A stretch of 13,563 bases of DNA from an uncultured Ruminococcus sp. (GTDB lineage Bacteria > Bacillota > Clostridia > Oscillospirales > Acutalibacteraceae). The notes under the pieces are model-generated. The model saw only the letters and a list, made by a program, of their open reading frames with translations. It was not told where the DNA came from and searched no databases. The stretch lies in the NCBI GenBank assembly GCA_934476515.1, contig CAKSNZ010000043.1, forward strand, positions 1 through 13,563, written 5' to 3'. A program made the translations under genes and the position numbers. Of this stretch, positions 1-7,021 are shown one piece after another. Position 1 is the stretch's first letter. The number at the start of each line of letters is the position of its first letter.

Positions 1-65
1 TGGATGCTCACTTATCCCTTTACACAAGGGCGACTAGCGAATATGTACAAATTTAGGGTAACTAC

Positions 66-254
66 ATAGGACAAAATCACAACAAAATTTTGGCTTACAG
101 TTGTAGGGGCTTCACTACAAATGTTTTTTATTCAAAAACTTTTGCATAAGTTCACATTAGCAAATCAAACTTCGCCTATGGCTCGTTTTCTTTGATGTTC
201 ACTTAATTGTTCGCCCGTAATGAAAGTGTAACACCTATGGGATTTTTGTCCTAT
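66..254. repeat. 189-bp segment bounded by imperfect inverted repeats
   Basis: ATAGGACAAAATC at 66-78 is matched in inverted orientation at 241-254, differing by one extra A in the run. The ends could be the edges of a small non-coding element, or chance pairing of a word that recurs in this region (AGGACAAAA appears again at 285-293). There is no open reading frame inside and I see no clear target-site duplication. Confidence 0.3.
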
Positions 255-320
255 TTGCAGACTATAAATTTATAATATCTACAAAGGACAAAATACAAAT
301 AGAAAGGTTAATTTGCAAAC

Positions 321-339
321 GGGACATCAATGATGTCCC
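321..339. repeat. 19-bp near-perfect palindrome
   Basis: GGGACATCA at 321-329 and TGATGTCCC at 331-339 are exact reverse complements around a single A at 330. The hairpin is followed by CTAC and preceded by GCAAAC. From general knowledge, short GGGAC.../...GTCCCCTAC-type palindromes are scattered between genes in many gut Clostridia, so this may be one copy of a dispersed palindromic repeat. There is no T-run after it, so it is not a classical terminator. Confidence 0.5.
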
Positions 340-409
340 CTACATCTGTGAGTCATAGTTTCATATGATTTTATGGTATATATTCTCACTACAAATTTAT
401 CTTTACCCA

Positions 410-485
410 CAGACCAAATTGAAAAAACCCAATTTGCAAAGCTAATTTATCATAACGCAGAAACAAAATTGAAAAAACCAAATTT
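410..485. repeat. Pair of direct repeats, 26-28 bp each
   Basis: The copies lie at 410-435 and 458-485, about 48 bp apart from start to start. Both contain the core AAATTGAAAAAACC followed by AATTT, preceded by CAGA-type sequence. They differ by small insertions and single substitutions. No function is evident; they could arise by local duplication or serve as paired binding sites upstream of the lipoprotein cluster. Confidence 0.45.
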
Positions 486-602
486 ATATAACAATAGAAT
501 TTAAAAAAATTAAAATTTTTGCAACACTTTCGGGTTATGGAAAGTATTATTAATAGGACAGAAAATTTTGTTATTTATACAATGATTATAGCTAAAGGAC
601 AG

Positions 603-617
603 TTATCGTAACGATAA
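603..617. promoter_or_regulatory. 15-bp palindrome, possible operator
   Basis: TTATCGT at 603-609 and ACGATAA at 611-617 are exact reverse complements around A610. The site lies about 70-85 bp upstream of the -10-like boxes serving the lipoprotein cluster. Its dyad symmetry suits a dimeric DNA-binding protein, but no regulator gene is visible in the window and the role is inferred. Confidence 0.3.
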
Positions 618-679
618 AGACCTATCAGCAATATGTCGGTAAATGCAATGTAAATTTTAGCAAAAATGATAATATGTTT

Positions 680-701
680 TTGATAGGTATAATGATATAA
701 T
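680..701 (+). promoter_or_regulatory. Candidate promoter of the lipoprotein cluster
   Basis: Two overlapping -10-like boxes reading TATAAT occur at 688-693 and 696-701, about 40-50 bp upstream of the first lipoprotein start. No convincing TTGACA-like -35 box sits at the usual 16-18 bp spacing, so the exact promoter is uncertain. The position fits transcription of the + strand cluster. Confidence 0.4.
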
Positions 702-739
702 TGTTGTAATAGATAAAACTGGTTAGTAGGGGTGATTTT

Positions 740-1351
740 ATGAAAAAGTTAATTTTAGTCGCAGTTGTATCGGTAGCTTTGCTTTTTGTAGGTTGTAAAA
801 GTGAAAACAGTAATGAAGTATCAAGAAATACCAATAAGGTAGAAACTACGGTCACTACCACAACAACTAACAGTAAAAGTGGATGGCAACATTTAAATGA
901 GAAGTCTGAAAAAGAATTTAGGGCTGATTTAGGAAATCCTAAGGTTGATAAAAATGCAAAAATTAATTATGTGTCTGCTAATGCTAAAAAGAAAATCAAA
1001 GCAGTTAACCTTACTAAAAAGCAAATGTCAATTTTGATAGATCATGCAAAATCGTATATGATGACTTCTTCTTATTCAGGTGCTTTCTGCATTGAAGATT
1101 ACAATAAATATTATGGTGTTTCTGATTTTAGAGAAATTAATATTTCTAATATATACAATTATTATTATTGTAAATTTACTGATGACAGTGGTAGAAAAGC
1201 ATATGTTTTCTTTAGCAAAGCAGATAAGGATACAGTGATGGAATTGTTTTATATTTTCCTTGATAAAAATGATAAACCTATAAAATTTGATGATGATGAC
1301 TTTCAACAAGATATGAATGATTTAAAATATGTTAACGATTTGGATAAGTGA
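740..1351 (+). CDS. Putative lipoprotein, tandem copy 1
   Basis: This encodes a 203-residue exported lipoprotein of unknown function. Residues 1-18 form a signal peptide (MKK followed by a hydrophobic stretch) ending in LLFVGC. Cys19 is the likely lipidated residue, although Phe at -3 is less usual. A Ser/Thr/Asn-rich linker follows (about residues 20-47, including a run of Thr), then a globular domain with acidic patches near the C-terminus. The start is supported by AGGGGTGA at 728-735. The next gene is a near-copy: residues 1-70 are identical, while the segment about 103-160 differs most. I recognise no family. The product is probably anchored on the outer face of the cytoplasmic membrane. 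Confidence 0.8.
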   Translation: MKKLILVAVVSVALLFVGCKSENSNEVSRNTNKVETTVTTTTTNSKSGWQHLNEKSEKEFRADLGNPKVDKNAKINYVSANAKKKIKAVNLTKKQMSILIDHAKSYMMTSSYSGAFCIEDYNKYYGVSDFREINISNIYNYYYCKFTDDSGRKAYVFFSKADKDTVMELFYIFLDKNDKPIKFDDDDFQQDMNDLKYVNDLDK

Positions 1352-1367
1352 TATATGAGGTGATTTT

Positions 1368-1982
1368 ATGAAAAAGTTAATTTTAGTCGCAGTTGTATCG
1401 GTAGCTTTGCTTTTTGTAGGTTGTAAAAGTGAAAACAGTAATGAAGTATCAAGAAATACCAATAAGGTAGAAACTACGGTCACTACCACAACAACTAACA
1501 GTAAAAGTGGATGGCAACATTTAAATGAGAAGTCTGAAAAAGAATTTAGGGCTGATTTAGGAAATCCTAAGGTTGATGAAGATGCAAAAATTAATTATGT
1601 GTCTGCTAATGCTAAACAGAAAATCAAGGCAGTTAACCTTACTAAAAAGCAAATGTCAATTTTGATAGATCATGTAATGGTACTTAGTGGAACTTCTTCT
1701 AAACCAAGTCTTTTATGTTTTTACATTGAAGATTACAATAAATATTATGGTGTTTCTGATTTTAGAGAAATTAATAATTCCGATACATACAATTATTATT
1801 GTAAAATTACTGATGACAGTGGTAGAAAAGCATATATTTTCTTTGAAAAAATTGATAAAGATACAGTGATGGAATGGTTTGCTTTGTTTCTTGATAAAAA
1901 TGATAAACCTATAAAATTTGATGATGATTACTTTGATCAAGATATAAATGATTTGAAATATGTTAACGATTTGGATAAGTGA
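1368..1982 (+). CDS. Putative lipoprotein, tandem copy 2
   Basis: This 204-residue paralogue of the preceding gene carries the same signal peptide, Cys19 lipobox and Thr-rich linker. The first 70 residues, and the underlying 210 coding bases, are identical between the copies. Differences begin at residue 71 (Lys-Asn to Glu-Asp) and cluster at about residues 103-165, where the lengths also differ by one codon. The last residues (KYVNDLDK) are again identical. Its Shine-Dalgarno region (GAGGTGATTTT) is the copy-1 leader duplicated. This pattern indicates recent tandem duplication or gene conversion with a changed central region. The function is unknown. Confidence 0.8.
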   Translation: MKKLILVAVVSVALLFVGCKSENSNEVSRNTNKVETTVTTTTTNSKSGWQHLNEKSEKEFRADLGNPKVDEDAKINYVSANAKQKIKAVNLTKKQMSILIDHVMVLSGTSSKPSLLCFYIEDYNKYYGVSDFREINNSDTYNYYCKITDDSGRKAYIFFEKIDKDTVMEWFALFLDKNDKPIKFDDDYFDQDINDLKYVNDLDK

Positions 1983-1998
1983 TATATGAGGTGATTTT

Positions 1999-2415
1999 AT
2001 GAAAACTATGATTAAAAATAATAACCTTAACAGTTTATCAAAGATAGCATTTCTAATGAACATTCCTTTAGTATTATTGTATTTACCTATTTGTTTTATT
2101 TACAGTGATACTCAAGGTGTATTGTTGCAAGGCATTGATTTTATTTTATGTGTAGTTTTGTTTGCTTTTTATTTTGTGACTTTATTATTTATTGGTAATA
2201 ACAAGAAAATTATAGTTTCAAATTTATTAATTCAAACGGTATTATTGTATGAATTAAGAGGTGAATTGCCATTTGCTTTGTTGTGGCAACATAGCGAAAC
2301 TGTATCATTATGGCAAATAGTAATTATTTACTATATTGTCCTTTGTGCCTTAGTAACTATTCTGGATGTGGTTTATTCTGCACTACAGAAAGTTAATAAG
2401 TTTCAGAAAGTATAG
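1999..2415 (+). CDS. Small multi-pass membrane protein
   Basis: This is a 138-residue hydrophobic protein with about three to four membrane segments, at roughly residues 16-35, 41-65, 71-84 (short) and 104-127. A basic, Asn-rich N-terminus suggests a cytoplasmic start. It has no lipobox and I see no catalytic motif. Its ribosome binding site, GAGGTGA at 1988-1994, lies within the same 48-bp stretch that joins the two tandem lipoproteins, so it shares their translation leader. It begins 16 bp after the second lipoprotein and is probably co-transcribed. It could be a membrane partner of the lipoproteins, but that is inferred only from position. Confidence 0.7.
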   Translation: MKTMIKNNNLNSLSKIAFLMNIPLVLLYLPICFIYSDTQGVLLQGIDFILCVVLFAFYFVTLLFIGNNKKIIVSNLLIQTVLLYELRGELPFALLWQHSETVSLWQIVIIYYIVLCALVTILDVVYSALQKVNKFQKV

Positions 2416-2443
2416 TACTCATAATCACATAAGGAGGACTTTT

Positions 2444-3109
2444 ATGAAAAACCATAAAATAATTATTGTATCTTTATTAATGGTAATTGTATGTGTACTT
2501 TGTTCTTGTGGTAATTCTTCAACAGATAAAGCTGATAAAAATCAAGCCACAAAAACTAAAGCTGCAACACAAGCAACTACTGACAGTGTTGATAGAATGT
2601 GTTTGTTTAAAAAAGACAAGAACTATGAAATCTATCAATACAGATATAATGAAAATTCTTTTGAGTATGTTTTCTTTATTTATGATAACAAACACAGAAG
2701 AATTGATTGCAAAAATGTTTATACTCGTGAGCCCTATATTAGCCGAATCGGTACAGATAAGGTTGGTAAGAATATTTTGAGATGCTATATTTCCAATGGT
2801 ACTAACGCATATACTACTCAATACTATAATGTGTCTAACGGTAAGGTATCTAATGAATATAAAGGTGAAGTGTGTTCTGATGAAAAGAGAGTGGCGTACA
2901 TAGATTACAAGGATGGTAAAACTATTTTAGAGGTTAAAAAGATTTTTGACAAAAAGCCATTTTTTGAAAAAGAACTGGATATGGGTGGAATTTCTACAGC
3001 AACTTTTATAGGAAAAGGAGAATTTGACGGAAATTCAATTACAGTTACCCATGCTAAAGGTAAGAATTATAAGGATGTTAGGGAAACATTTTCACTTAAT
3101 CAAAAATGA
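2444..3109 (+). CDS. Putative lipoprotein (221 aa)
   Basis: The start is placed at the ATG at 2444 because AAGGAGG at 2431-2437 sits at ideal spacing; an upstream in-frame ATG at 2366 lies inside the preceding gene and has no such site. The signal peptide is MKNHK plus a hydrophobic core ending VLCSC, making Cys22 the likely lipidated residue. A Lys/Thr/Ala-rich linker runs to about residue 48. The rest is polar with many Tyr and Lys, suggesting a beta-rich extracellular domain. It is not obviously related to the tandem pair beyond its architecture. Its stop codon overlaps an alternative start of the next gene by four bases. The function is unknown. Confidence 0.75.
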   Translation: MKNHKIIIVSLLMVIVCVLCSCGNSSTDKADKNQATKTKAATQATTDSVDRMCLFKKDKNYEIYQYRYNENSFEYVFFIYDNKHRRIDCKNVYTREPYISRIGTDKVGKNILRCYISNGTNAYTTQYYNVSNGKVSNEYKGEVCSDEKRVAYIDYKDGKTILEVKKIFDKKPFFEKELDMGGISTATFIGKGEFDGNSITVTHAKGKNYKDVRETFSLNQK

Positions 3110-3123
3110 TTAGAGGTGAGAGT

Positions 3124-3723
3124 ATGAAGAAATTTATTACTATGTTTTTAGTGTCTGTAGTAATACTATTTACATTAGGTGGTTGTAGTAATCCTGTTTC
3201 TAATGTACTAAATGATATGGATAGGACAACTATTACTTATAATAATGAAAAATATGTTGCTACTACAGATTGGTCAATTGATGATAGTAGTTATAAAGAA
3301 AAAGTAATCGAAAATGACGGAACAAAAATTCATATTTGGATTTATGATAATGATAAAAATGTGGATTTTATAAGTGACTCAGGAAGTTTGCTTTATCACA
3401 AAGAAAGTAGTTCATATCCTAAAAATAATTACAACAGTATTAAAAGCATAGAACTTTATAAGGGTGATGAAAATAAAATTATAAAGGATAAAACTTGCAT
3501 AAAAAATCTGTTAAGTACAATTAATGGGGAAAAGAATAAAAATTCTTCTTCAAAAACTGATGAAGTTCTGTATTCAATAAGTATTCATTACAAGGATTAT
3601 CCGGCAAGTTATTCTTTAGGTGAGCTTGTAAAATGTGAAAGTGGTAACTATAAAATAGTTGATAATTATGGACATTGCTATAATATAAATGCTGATATTT
3701 GCCCTAAAGAAATGTTGAAGTAG
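3124..3723 (+). CDS. Putative lipoprotein (199 aa)
   Basis: The preferred start is ATG 3124, which follows GAGGTGAG at 3113-3120 closely and gives a classical signal peptide with lipobox LGGC (Cys21 lipidated). An in-frame ATG at 3106 overlaps the previous stop as ATGA but would add six residues (MIRGES) before the signal. The mature part has an Asn/Ser-rich start and then a Tyr/Lys/Asp-rich domain containing aromatic motifs such as WIYDND. I recognise no family. It lies in the same co-directional cluster with tight spacing, so it is likely in one operon. Confidence 0.72.
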   Translation: MKKFITMFLVSVVILFTLGGCSNPVSNVLNDMDRTTITYNNEKYVATTDWSIDDSSYKEKVIENDGTKIHIWIYDNDKNVDFISDSGSLLYHKESSSYPKNNYNSIKSIELYKGDENKIIKDKTCIKNLLSTINGEKNKNSSSKTDEVLYSISIHYKDYPASYSLGELVKCESGNYKIVDNYGHCYNINADICPKEMLK

Positions 3724-3731
3724 GTGTTTTT

Positions 3732-4145
3732 ATGAAAAGACTATTGTGTATTGTGCTTGCCGTTATTTCAATTATGCTTTTTGCCGGTTGTAATAATGTG
3801 GATACTAAAAGTAATATTGAAAAAATAAGTGCAAGTAAAATAAATACATACTACACCAATGACTTTACAAAAGAAGGAGCTTATCGTATTGAGGCTAAGG
3901 GTCAAAGTGCAGTTGTAATTGTTGCACCACAAGACTCAGTAAAAAGTTTTAGTGCTAAAGAAGATAAAAAAGATATTGTATTTTCTTATTCAACAAAGAA
4001 CAGTAAAAGTAATGTTATGTCAATTTATAAGTATTGTTATATCTATAAGAATACCGATAAAATTGATACTGTTAAGATTTATAAAAATGGAAAAGAATCC
4101 TATTTTGTAAGTTGTAATGTTGGGAATGAAGAAATCTTAAAGTGA
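3732..4145 (+). CDS. Putative small lipoprotein (137 aa)
   Basis: This short exported lipoprotein has a signal peptide ending LFAGC, with Cys20 as the lipidation site. A linker is followed by a compact domain of about 100 residues rich in Ser, Lys, Ile and Val, consistent with a small beta sandwich. Translation is probably driven by AGGTG just after the previous stop, with an eight-base intergenic gap. No motif suggests an enzymatic role. It is the last intact gene of the cluster before a broken one. Confidence 0.7.
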   Translation: MKRLLCIVLAVISIMLFAGCNNVDTKSNIEKISASKINTYYTNDFTKEGAYRIEAKGQSAVVIVAPQDSVKSFSAKEDKKDIVFSYSTKNSKSNVMSIYKYCYIYKNTDKIDTVKIYKNGKESYFVSCNVGNEEILK

Positions 4146-4164
4146 TTTTGGAAAGTGTGATATT

Positions 4165-4571
4165 ATGAAGAAAATTATAGCCTTTTATGTTGTAGCAGTA
4201 ATAGTTATAGTGTCAGGTGTTTGTGCTTTTATGTATTTCTTCCCATCAAAACCGGTATTAGTGATAACAGTACTGTAGCTATACAATGTGTTAATAAGAA
4301 AGTTACAGATATTTCTAAGAAAGATGCAAAAGAACTTTATAATATGCTTAATGATAAAGAAGTGCATTATGATTCAGGTCTTGCTTGTCCTTTTAGAGAT
4401 GACTTCTGTATAACATTTAATGGTGGTATTTCTAAAGATACTTTTTATATTAGTGGTGAGGGTTGTGGCTCTATAAAGTATAGAAAAAAGTATTTTTCTC
4501 TATCAAATTTCTAAACAGAAAAATTGGAAAATATCTTGAATAAATATAATATTACATATCCTGTTTTGTAA
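4165..4571 (+). pseudogene. Broken membrane-anchored exported protein gene (frameshift plus nonsense)
   Basis: The ATG at 4165 opens a signal anchor (MKKIIAFYVV..., then a hydrophobic run to MYFFPSK) that hits a stop within 38 codons. A downstream reading frame in the other phase continues the protein as TGISDNSTVAIQCVNKK. Adding one A to the A-run at 4248-4251 joins the two frames exactly (PSK-TGISDN), so a single-base deletion is the simplest explanation. That frame stops with TAA at 4512-4514, yet codons continue in phase after it as TEKLENILNKYNITYPVL, ending with TAA at 4569-4571. This looks like the original C-terminus, cut off by a second lesion. Two independent defects make a sequencing error less likely. 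If only the frameshift were repaired the product would be 116 residues. The function is unknown. Confidence 0.65.
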
Positions 4572-4582
4572 TTACAGCAATA

Positions 4583-4626
4583 AAATGGACTGTTAAGAAT
4601 GTATCTTGACAGCCCATTATTTTTTT
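4583..4626 (+). terminator. Intrinsic terminator of the lipoprotein cluster
   Basis: A long hairpin pairs AATGG...CTGTTAAGA (from 4584) with TCTTGACAG...CCATT (to 4618). It has one A/C mismatch, one G-T pair and a loop of about five bases. A run of seven T at 4620-4626 follows closely. This is a textbook rho-independent terminator and separates the lipoprotein cluster from the cas operon. Confidence 0.85.
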
Positions 4627-4707
4627 GTATTTTTAATTGTGTAAAAAATACATCAAAACATAAATGATTTACCATATTATGTTGCAATATGTAGAAAAAT
4701 ATGATAG

Positions 4708-4743
4708 ACTAATGATATTGTTGTATAATATCATTAGTTTTTT
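4708..4743 (+). terminator. Second hairpin with T-run upstream of cas3
   Basis: ACTAATGATATT at 4708-4719 pairs perfectly over 12 bp with AATATCATTAGT at 4727-4738, around a seven-base loop, followed by TTTTTT at 4738-4743. It lies only about 80 bp after the previous terminator, with no gene between. It may be a back-up terminator, the end of a short RNA starting after 4626, or an attenuator in the cas leader if transcription begins upstream of it. The stem is AT-rich, so its strength is uncertain. Confidence 0.65.
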
Positions 4744-4783
4744 ATGAAAAATAATGATAAAAATATATATTATGCTGAGATAA

Positions 4784-4799
4784 GTCCCAAAAATGGGAC
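4784..4799. promoter_or_regulatory. 16-bp palindrome before cas3, candidate operator
   Basis: GTCCCA at 4784-4789 and TGGGAC at 4794-4799 are exact reverse complements around AAAA. The site ends 42 bp before the cas3 start and overlaps where a -35 box would lie if the -10 is TATTAT at 4811-4816. It stands out as GC-rich in very AT-rich DNA. A repressor or activator of the cas operon could bind here; no candidate regulator gene is in the window. Confidence 0.45.
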
Positions 4800-4841
4800 A
4801 GTTAATTTGTTATTATATATAGAAAAGAAAGGAATGATAAG

Positions 4842-6998
4842 TTGGATTACCTTGCACATAAAAGAAATGAAACTGATGGCAAAGAAGAATTGCTAATTGA
4901 CCATTTAACAGTTACTGCAGAAATGGCAAAGCTATTTGCAGAACCATTTGATTACGGTGACTTAATGTATTTTGTTGGTCTTATTCACGATATAGGAAAG
5001 TATAGTGAAGAATTTCAACAGAGAATTAGAGGAATGGATAATACTGTTGACCATTCTACAGCAGGAACACAACTTGCATTTACTAAATATAGAGCAATAA
5101 TGAGTGCATTTTGTATTGCAGGTCATCATGCCGGTATTCCGAATTTAGGTAGTAAAACTGATGGTGATAAGTCAGGTACATTATTTGGGAAAGTAAATAA
5201 CAATTCAATTCCTGATTATTCACAATGGGAAAATGAATTAGTAGATTTACAGAAATATGCAGTTGCAGAAAAAGTACCTAAGGATAAGTATTCAACAAGT
5301 TTCCTTATTCATATGCTTTTTTCTTGCTTAGTAGATGCTGACTATATTTGTACCGAAAATTTTATGATTGATGATAATGTAGATAGAGGAGTATATGACA
5401 CAATTCCTACCTTGCTGGAAAGACTAAATCGGTATATAGCAAAGTGGGGAGAACCAAAGTCAAAGCTAAATATTTTAAGAACTGAAATTCAAAAGCAATG
5501 TATCAATGCTAAGAATATTAATGAAAATCTTTTAACATTAACTGTACCTACCGGTGGAGGAAAAACAATTTCTTCCTTAGCTTTTGCACTAAATTATGCA
5601 GTACAAGAAGAACATAAAAGGGATAGAATTATCTATGTTATCCCATATACAAGTATTATTGAACAGAATGCTGAAGTATTTAAAAATGTTTTAGGTGAAG
5701 AAAATGTAATTGAACATCATTCTAATGTGGATTTTGGTGATGATACAAGTGAGCTTATTAAGAAAAAACAACTGGCTTGTGAAAACTGGGATGCACCTGT
5801 TATTGTTACTACTTCAGTTCAATTCTTTGAATCACTGTATAGCAACAAACCATCAAGAAATAGAAAGCTACATAACATTGCAAACAGTATTATTATCTTT
5901 GATGAGGCTCAAATGATTCCAAGTGACTTTATTGAACCTTGTATAAATGCTATAAATCAACTAACAGAAAATTATAACGCAACTGCTGTTTTGTGTACTG
6001 CAACTCAGCCTAACTTGGATTACTTTTTTAGTAAGATAAAAAATATTGATGGCTATACTATTCCTGAAATTTGTAGTGACAATCAAGAAAAATATTTTGA
6101 AGAGTTTAGAAGAGTAGAATTTGTTTATGATGGGAAGCTTGAAGATGATGAACTTGTAGAACAACTAAGGTTACAAGAGCAAGTACTCTGTATTGTAAAT
6201 AAAAAATCTCATGCAGATTCTTTGTTTAATCTTCTTGGTGAAGATGAAGGTAATTTCTGTTTAACAACTCATAAGTACCCTAAACACAGAAAAGCTCAGT
6301 TAAAGGAAATCAGAGAACGACTTGCTAAAGGACTACCTTGTAGAGTAATTTCTACCAGTTTAATTGAGGCAGGTGTTGACCTTGACTTTAAGACTGTTTA
6401 CCGTGCTATAGCAGGTGTTGATTCAATTTTACAAGCCGGTGGTAGATGTAACCGTGAGAATAAAAGAAGTAAGAAAGAAAGTATAGTTCATATTTTTGAT
6501 ACTGATAAAATTTTGCGATTGCAAGAGAAGAACATTGGTGTAACTAGGAAAGTTCTCAAAAAATACGGTGGCAAAATTTATACTGCTGAGGCAATAAAAG
6601 AGTATTTTGATAAACTTTATTATTTAGGCAGTGGTGTAAAGAACAATACCTTTGATATTAAGGAAATTATCAAAAATTGTAATGCATTTGATTTCAAGAC
6701 AGTATCTGATGATTTTAAGTTAATTGAAGACAATGCAAAGACAGTCTATATTGACAATGAAGATAGCAGACCGTTAATTACTGAACTGAGAAATCATAAT
6801 TATAGTAAAGCATTGTTCAGAAAACTTGGTCAGTATGCAGTTAACCTGTATGATAATGAATATCAGCAACTTGATAATGTGTCAGCAATAGAAATTATAG
6901 ATAATGATTTTTATGTTATGACAAATCCGGATTATTATAATGAAAATATTGGTATAGCATTGCCTGATGAAAACTTAGGTAATGCGTTGATGGTTTAA
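4842..6998 (+). CDS. cas3: CRISPR-associated helicase-nuclease Cas3 (type I-C)
   Basis: This is the 718-residue effector that Cascade recruits to nick, unwind and degrade target DNA. The N-terminal HD nuclease shows His21, the pair His49-Asp50 in LIHDIGK, His71 in DHSTAG and His95-His96 in GHHAG, which are metal ligands of Cas3 HD domains. The superfamily 2 helicase part follows: Walker A PTGGGKT (about 236-242), motif II DEAQ (354-357, in place of DEAH), motif III CTATQP, and motif VI QAGGRCNR (531-538). The length fits I-C Cas3. The start is a TTG with AAAGGAA at 4828-4834 at good spacing; the product then begins DYLAHK, as expected for the family. The nearby ATG at 4834 is out of frame. 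It is the first gene of the cas operon. Confidence 0.95.
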   Translation: MDYLAHKRNETDGKEELLIDHLTVTAEMAKLFAEPFDYGDLMYFVGLIHDIGKYSEEFQQRIRGMDNTVDHSTAGTQLAFTKYRAIMSAFCIAGHHAGIPNLGSKTDGDKSGTLFGKVNNNSIPDYSQWENELVDLQKYAVAEKVPKDKYSTSFLIHMLFSCLVDADYICTENFMIDDNVDRGVYDTIPTLLERLNRYIAKWGEPKSKLNILRTEIQKQCINAKNINENLLTLTVPTGGGKTISSLAFALNYAVQEEHKRDRIIYVIPYTSIIEQNAEVFKNVLGEENVIEHHSNVDFGDDTSELIKKKQLACENWDAPVIVTTSVQFFESLYSNKPSRNRKLHNIANSIIIFDEAQMIPSDFIEPCINAINQLTENYNATAVLCTATQPNLDYFFSKIKNIDGYTIPEICSDNQEKYFEEFRRVEFVYDGKLEDDELVEQLRLQEQVLCIVNKKSHADSLFNLLGEDEGNFCLTTHKYPKHRKAQLKEIRERLAKGLPCRVISTSLIEAGVDLDFKTVYRAIAGVDSILQAGGRCNRENKRSKKESIVHIFDTDKILRLQEKNIGVTRKVLKKYGGKIYTAEAIKEYFDKLYYLGSGVKNNTFDIKEIIKNCNAFDFKTVSDDFKLIEDNAKTVYIDNEDSRPLITELRNHNYSKALFRKLGQYAVNLYDNEYQQLDNVSAIEIIDNDFYVMTNPDYYNENIGIALPDENLGNALMV

Positions 6999-7021
6999 TA
7001 TACAGAAAGGAGGAATGTATC

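Larger units (their letters stand above)
1..739. other. Intergenic region with degenerate repeats, no supported gene
   Basis: No reading frame here has both a plausible start with a ribosome binding site and a protein-like composition. A frame open from base 1 to a TAG at 67-69 could be the tail of an upstream gene, but it is too short to judge. The rest is AT-rich and holds several copies of an AGGACAAAA word: direct at 69-76 and 285-293, inverted at 244-252, and a variant near 553-562. It also holds the palindromes and direct repeats listed separately. The minus-strand frame at 625-861 overlaps the start of the first lipoprotein and its product is low-complexity, so it is not called. The region reads like a decayed intergenic or mobile remnant feeding a promoter near 690. 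Confidence 0.6.

Noticed and set aside
1..69. Frame open from base 1 to the TAG at 67-69 as the end of an upstream gene
   Set aside because: Only 22 codons are visible, with no recognisable motif; cannot be supported.
625..861. Minus-strand frame of 78 codons
   Set aside because: It overlaps the start of the first lipoprotein, is low-complexity and has no supported start.
1713..2063. Minus-strand frame of 116 codons
   Set aside because: It lies almost wholly inside the second tandem lipoprotein; an Ile/Phe/Lys-rich shadow of AT-rich coding DNA.
4834..4841. ATG at 4834 as an alternative start before cas3
   Set aside because: It is out of frame with Cas3; the TTG at 4842 has good SD spacing and gives the family's expected N-terminus.
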